The position numbers and the translations under genes were made by a program. From Bacteroidota bacterium (GTDB lineage Bacteria; Bacteroidota; Bacteroidia; Flavobacteriales_D; Crocinitomicaceae), in assembly GCA_024280295.1 (NCBI GenBank), contig JAJRQK010000014.1, forward strand, positions 1 to 64,000: DNA of 64,000 nucleotides, written 5' to 3'. Shown here one piece after another: positions 63,203 to 64,000 of this stretch (position 1 is its first letter; each line of letters starts with the position of its first letter). Under the pieces are notes generated by a model. It saw only the letters and a program-made list of their open reading frames with translations, did not search any database and was not told where the DNA came from.

Positions 63203-63796
63203 TTATGAATTTAACATTAATTGAACAGCACTCACGATTTTAAGAGCAGCATCACTTGCTGAAATCTTGTCTGTTTGGACTTCAATATCTGGTTTTTCTG
63301 GAGCTTCATAAGGAGATGATATCCCTGTGAATTCTGTAATCGTACCTTCCCTCACCTTCTTGTAAAGCCCTTTCGGATCTCTTTGCTCACACACCTCAAG
63401 TGGCGCATTGATGAATACTTCAATAAATTTATCTTTGCCAACAACTGCTGCTGCAATATCTCGATCTACTTGAAATGGTGAAATAAATGACGATATCACA
63501 ACAACACCAGCATCAACAAAAAGCGCTGACACTTCCCCAATTCTACGAATATTTTCAGTTCGATCTTCATTGGAGAAACCTAAATCACTATTCAATCCTT
63601 TACGAATATTATCTCCATCTAGAATGTAAGTGTGAATTCTTTGTTTCATTAATTCTTGCTCGACTAGATCTGCAATTGTCGACTTACCAGAGCCAGATAA
63701 ACCAGTAAACCATAATACAAATGAATTATGGTTGTTATGGCGTGTACGATCACTGCGTGAGATCATAAATGATGGCGACTGGTTATTTTTGGTCAT
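63203..63796 (-). CDS. cysC: Adenylyl-sulfate kinase
   Basis: Phosphorylates APS to PAPS. ATG 63796 (MTKNNQSPSF) gives 197 aa; a start five codons earlier is possible. P-loop WFTGLSGSGKST, APS-site DGDNIRKGLNSDLGFSNEDR, and FINAPLEVCEQRDPKGLYKK. First of cysC-cysD-cysN; no cysH (PAPS reductase) or sulfite reductase is seen, so the PAPS could serve sulfation as well as assimilation. Confidence 0.96.
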   Translation of the reverse strand: MTKNNQSPSFMISRSDRTRHNNHNSFVLWFTGLSGSGKSTIADLVEQELMKQRIHTYILDGDNIRKGLNSDLGFSNEDRTENIRRIGEVSALFVDAGVVVISSFISPFQVDRDIAAAVVGKDKFIEVFINAPLEVCEQRDPKGLYKKVREGTITEFTGISSPYEAPEKPDIEVQTDKISASDAALKIVSAVQLMLNS

Positions 63797-63868
63797 GTTA
63801 GTAAACTCCAATTAATGGTACTAAAGATAATAGAATCGCATGAAATTATGAAAACTGAGATAATAAAA

Positions 63869-63894
63869 AAGGTCGCCACAAATGTGACGACCTT
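63869..63894 (-). terminator. Terminator of the rpoC-like gene
   Basis: AAGGTCGCCACA pairs with TGTGACGACCTT (one mismatch, 2-nt tight loop that would open to about 6), followed on the minus strand by six T residues. Confidence 0.75.
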
Positions 63895-63914
63895 AAATCT
63901 ATTATCAAAACTGA

Positions 63915-64000
63915 TTACTCAGCTAATGCTTCAAGTTCAGCTAGTTTTTCTTTCGAACCAACTAACATTTTTTGAAATTTACGAACTCCTGTTCCAGCAG
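63915..64000 (-). CDS. rpoC: C-terminal end of an RpoC-like protein (5' part outside window)
   Basis: Reading the minus strand from 64000 gives 28 codons ending at TAA 63917-63915: AGTGVRKFQKMLVGSKEKL followed by AELEALAE. The IPAGTG-x-R-x(7)-VGSKE form is how Bacteroidota RNA polymerase beta-prime subunits end. Only 28 residues are visible, so the identification rests on that pattern and on the nearby DUF3467 gene, which normally follows rpoC. Confidence 0.65.
   Translation of the reverse strand, partial: AGTGVRKFQKMLVGSKEKLAELEALAE

Overview
The window reads as chromosomal DNA from an AT-rich member of the Bacteroidota, most likely Flavobacteriales. The reasons are the type IX secretion (T9SS) genes gldK and porP/sprF, C-terminal T9SS sorting domains, an S46 dipeptidyl-peptidase, the miaB / sigma-54 activator / lptE / TPR / secG gene order, few Shine-Dalgarno sites, and one TTTG(N20)TAnnTTcG-type promoter candidate. 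Family and genus cannot be fixed from the sequence alone. No phage, insertion sequence, CRISPR array, rRNA or tRNA was recognised.

Layout: 1-6.5 kb (minus) carries topA, a degenerate arginase-family gene, porP/sprF and the start of gldK, the entry to the gldKLMN secretion core. 6.9-13.6 kb (plus) carries miaB, a sigma-54-type activator, lptE, a TPR-end protein, secG and then groES-groEL. 14-18 kb is a mixed stretch: a voltage-gated-type ion channel, a decayed T9SS cargo fragment, a TerB/DnaJ protein and ahcY. 18-22.2 kb holds unknown proteins leading into a signalling set (small Cys-tailed protein, multi-pass membrane protein, histidine kinase, LuxR-type regulator). 22.3-26.4 kb holds an M23 peptidase, a coiled-coil protein, zapA and rny.

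26.4-39.3 kb is a polysaccharide/O-antigen-type locus fused to the rny transcription unit by 1-nt gaps and stop/start overlaps: epimerase, flippase, acetyltransferase, two DegT-family aminotransferases, four glycosyltransferases, two polymerase/ligase-type membrane proteins and an initiating sugar-phosphate transferase. 39.3-43.7 kb holds a PAP2 phosphatase, a ZIP transporter, a methyltransferase, a SiaB/SiaC partner-switch pair and coaE. 43.8-53 kb holds an S46 peptidase (DPP11-like by its specificity residue), lpd, a large beta-propeller T9SS cargo protein, lipA and an OsmC protein. 53-60 kb holds rlmB, a HAD nucleotidase, upp, an ABC exporter, a solute-binding-like protein with no signal peptide and hemH. 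60-64 kb holds a lipoprotein, a DUF3467 protein, cysN-cysD-cysC and the last codons of a gene that looks like rpoC.

The most interesting unexplained material is the small-protein/7TM/kinase/regulator module at 19.7-22.2 kb, the metal-ligand-poor arginase homologue in the T9SS locus, the orphan SiaB/SiaC pair, and three kinds of intergenic element: two copies of a structured Flavo-1-like element, both in convergent gaps, a REP-like palindrome, and purine-rich AAGACT-type repeats.
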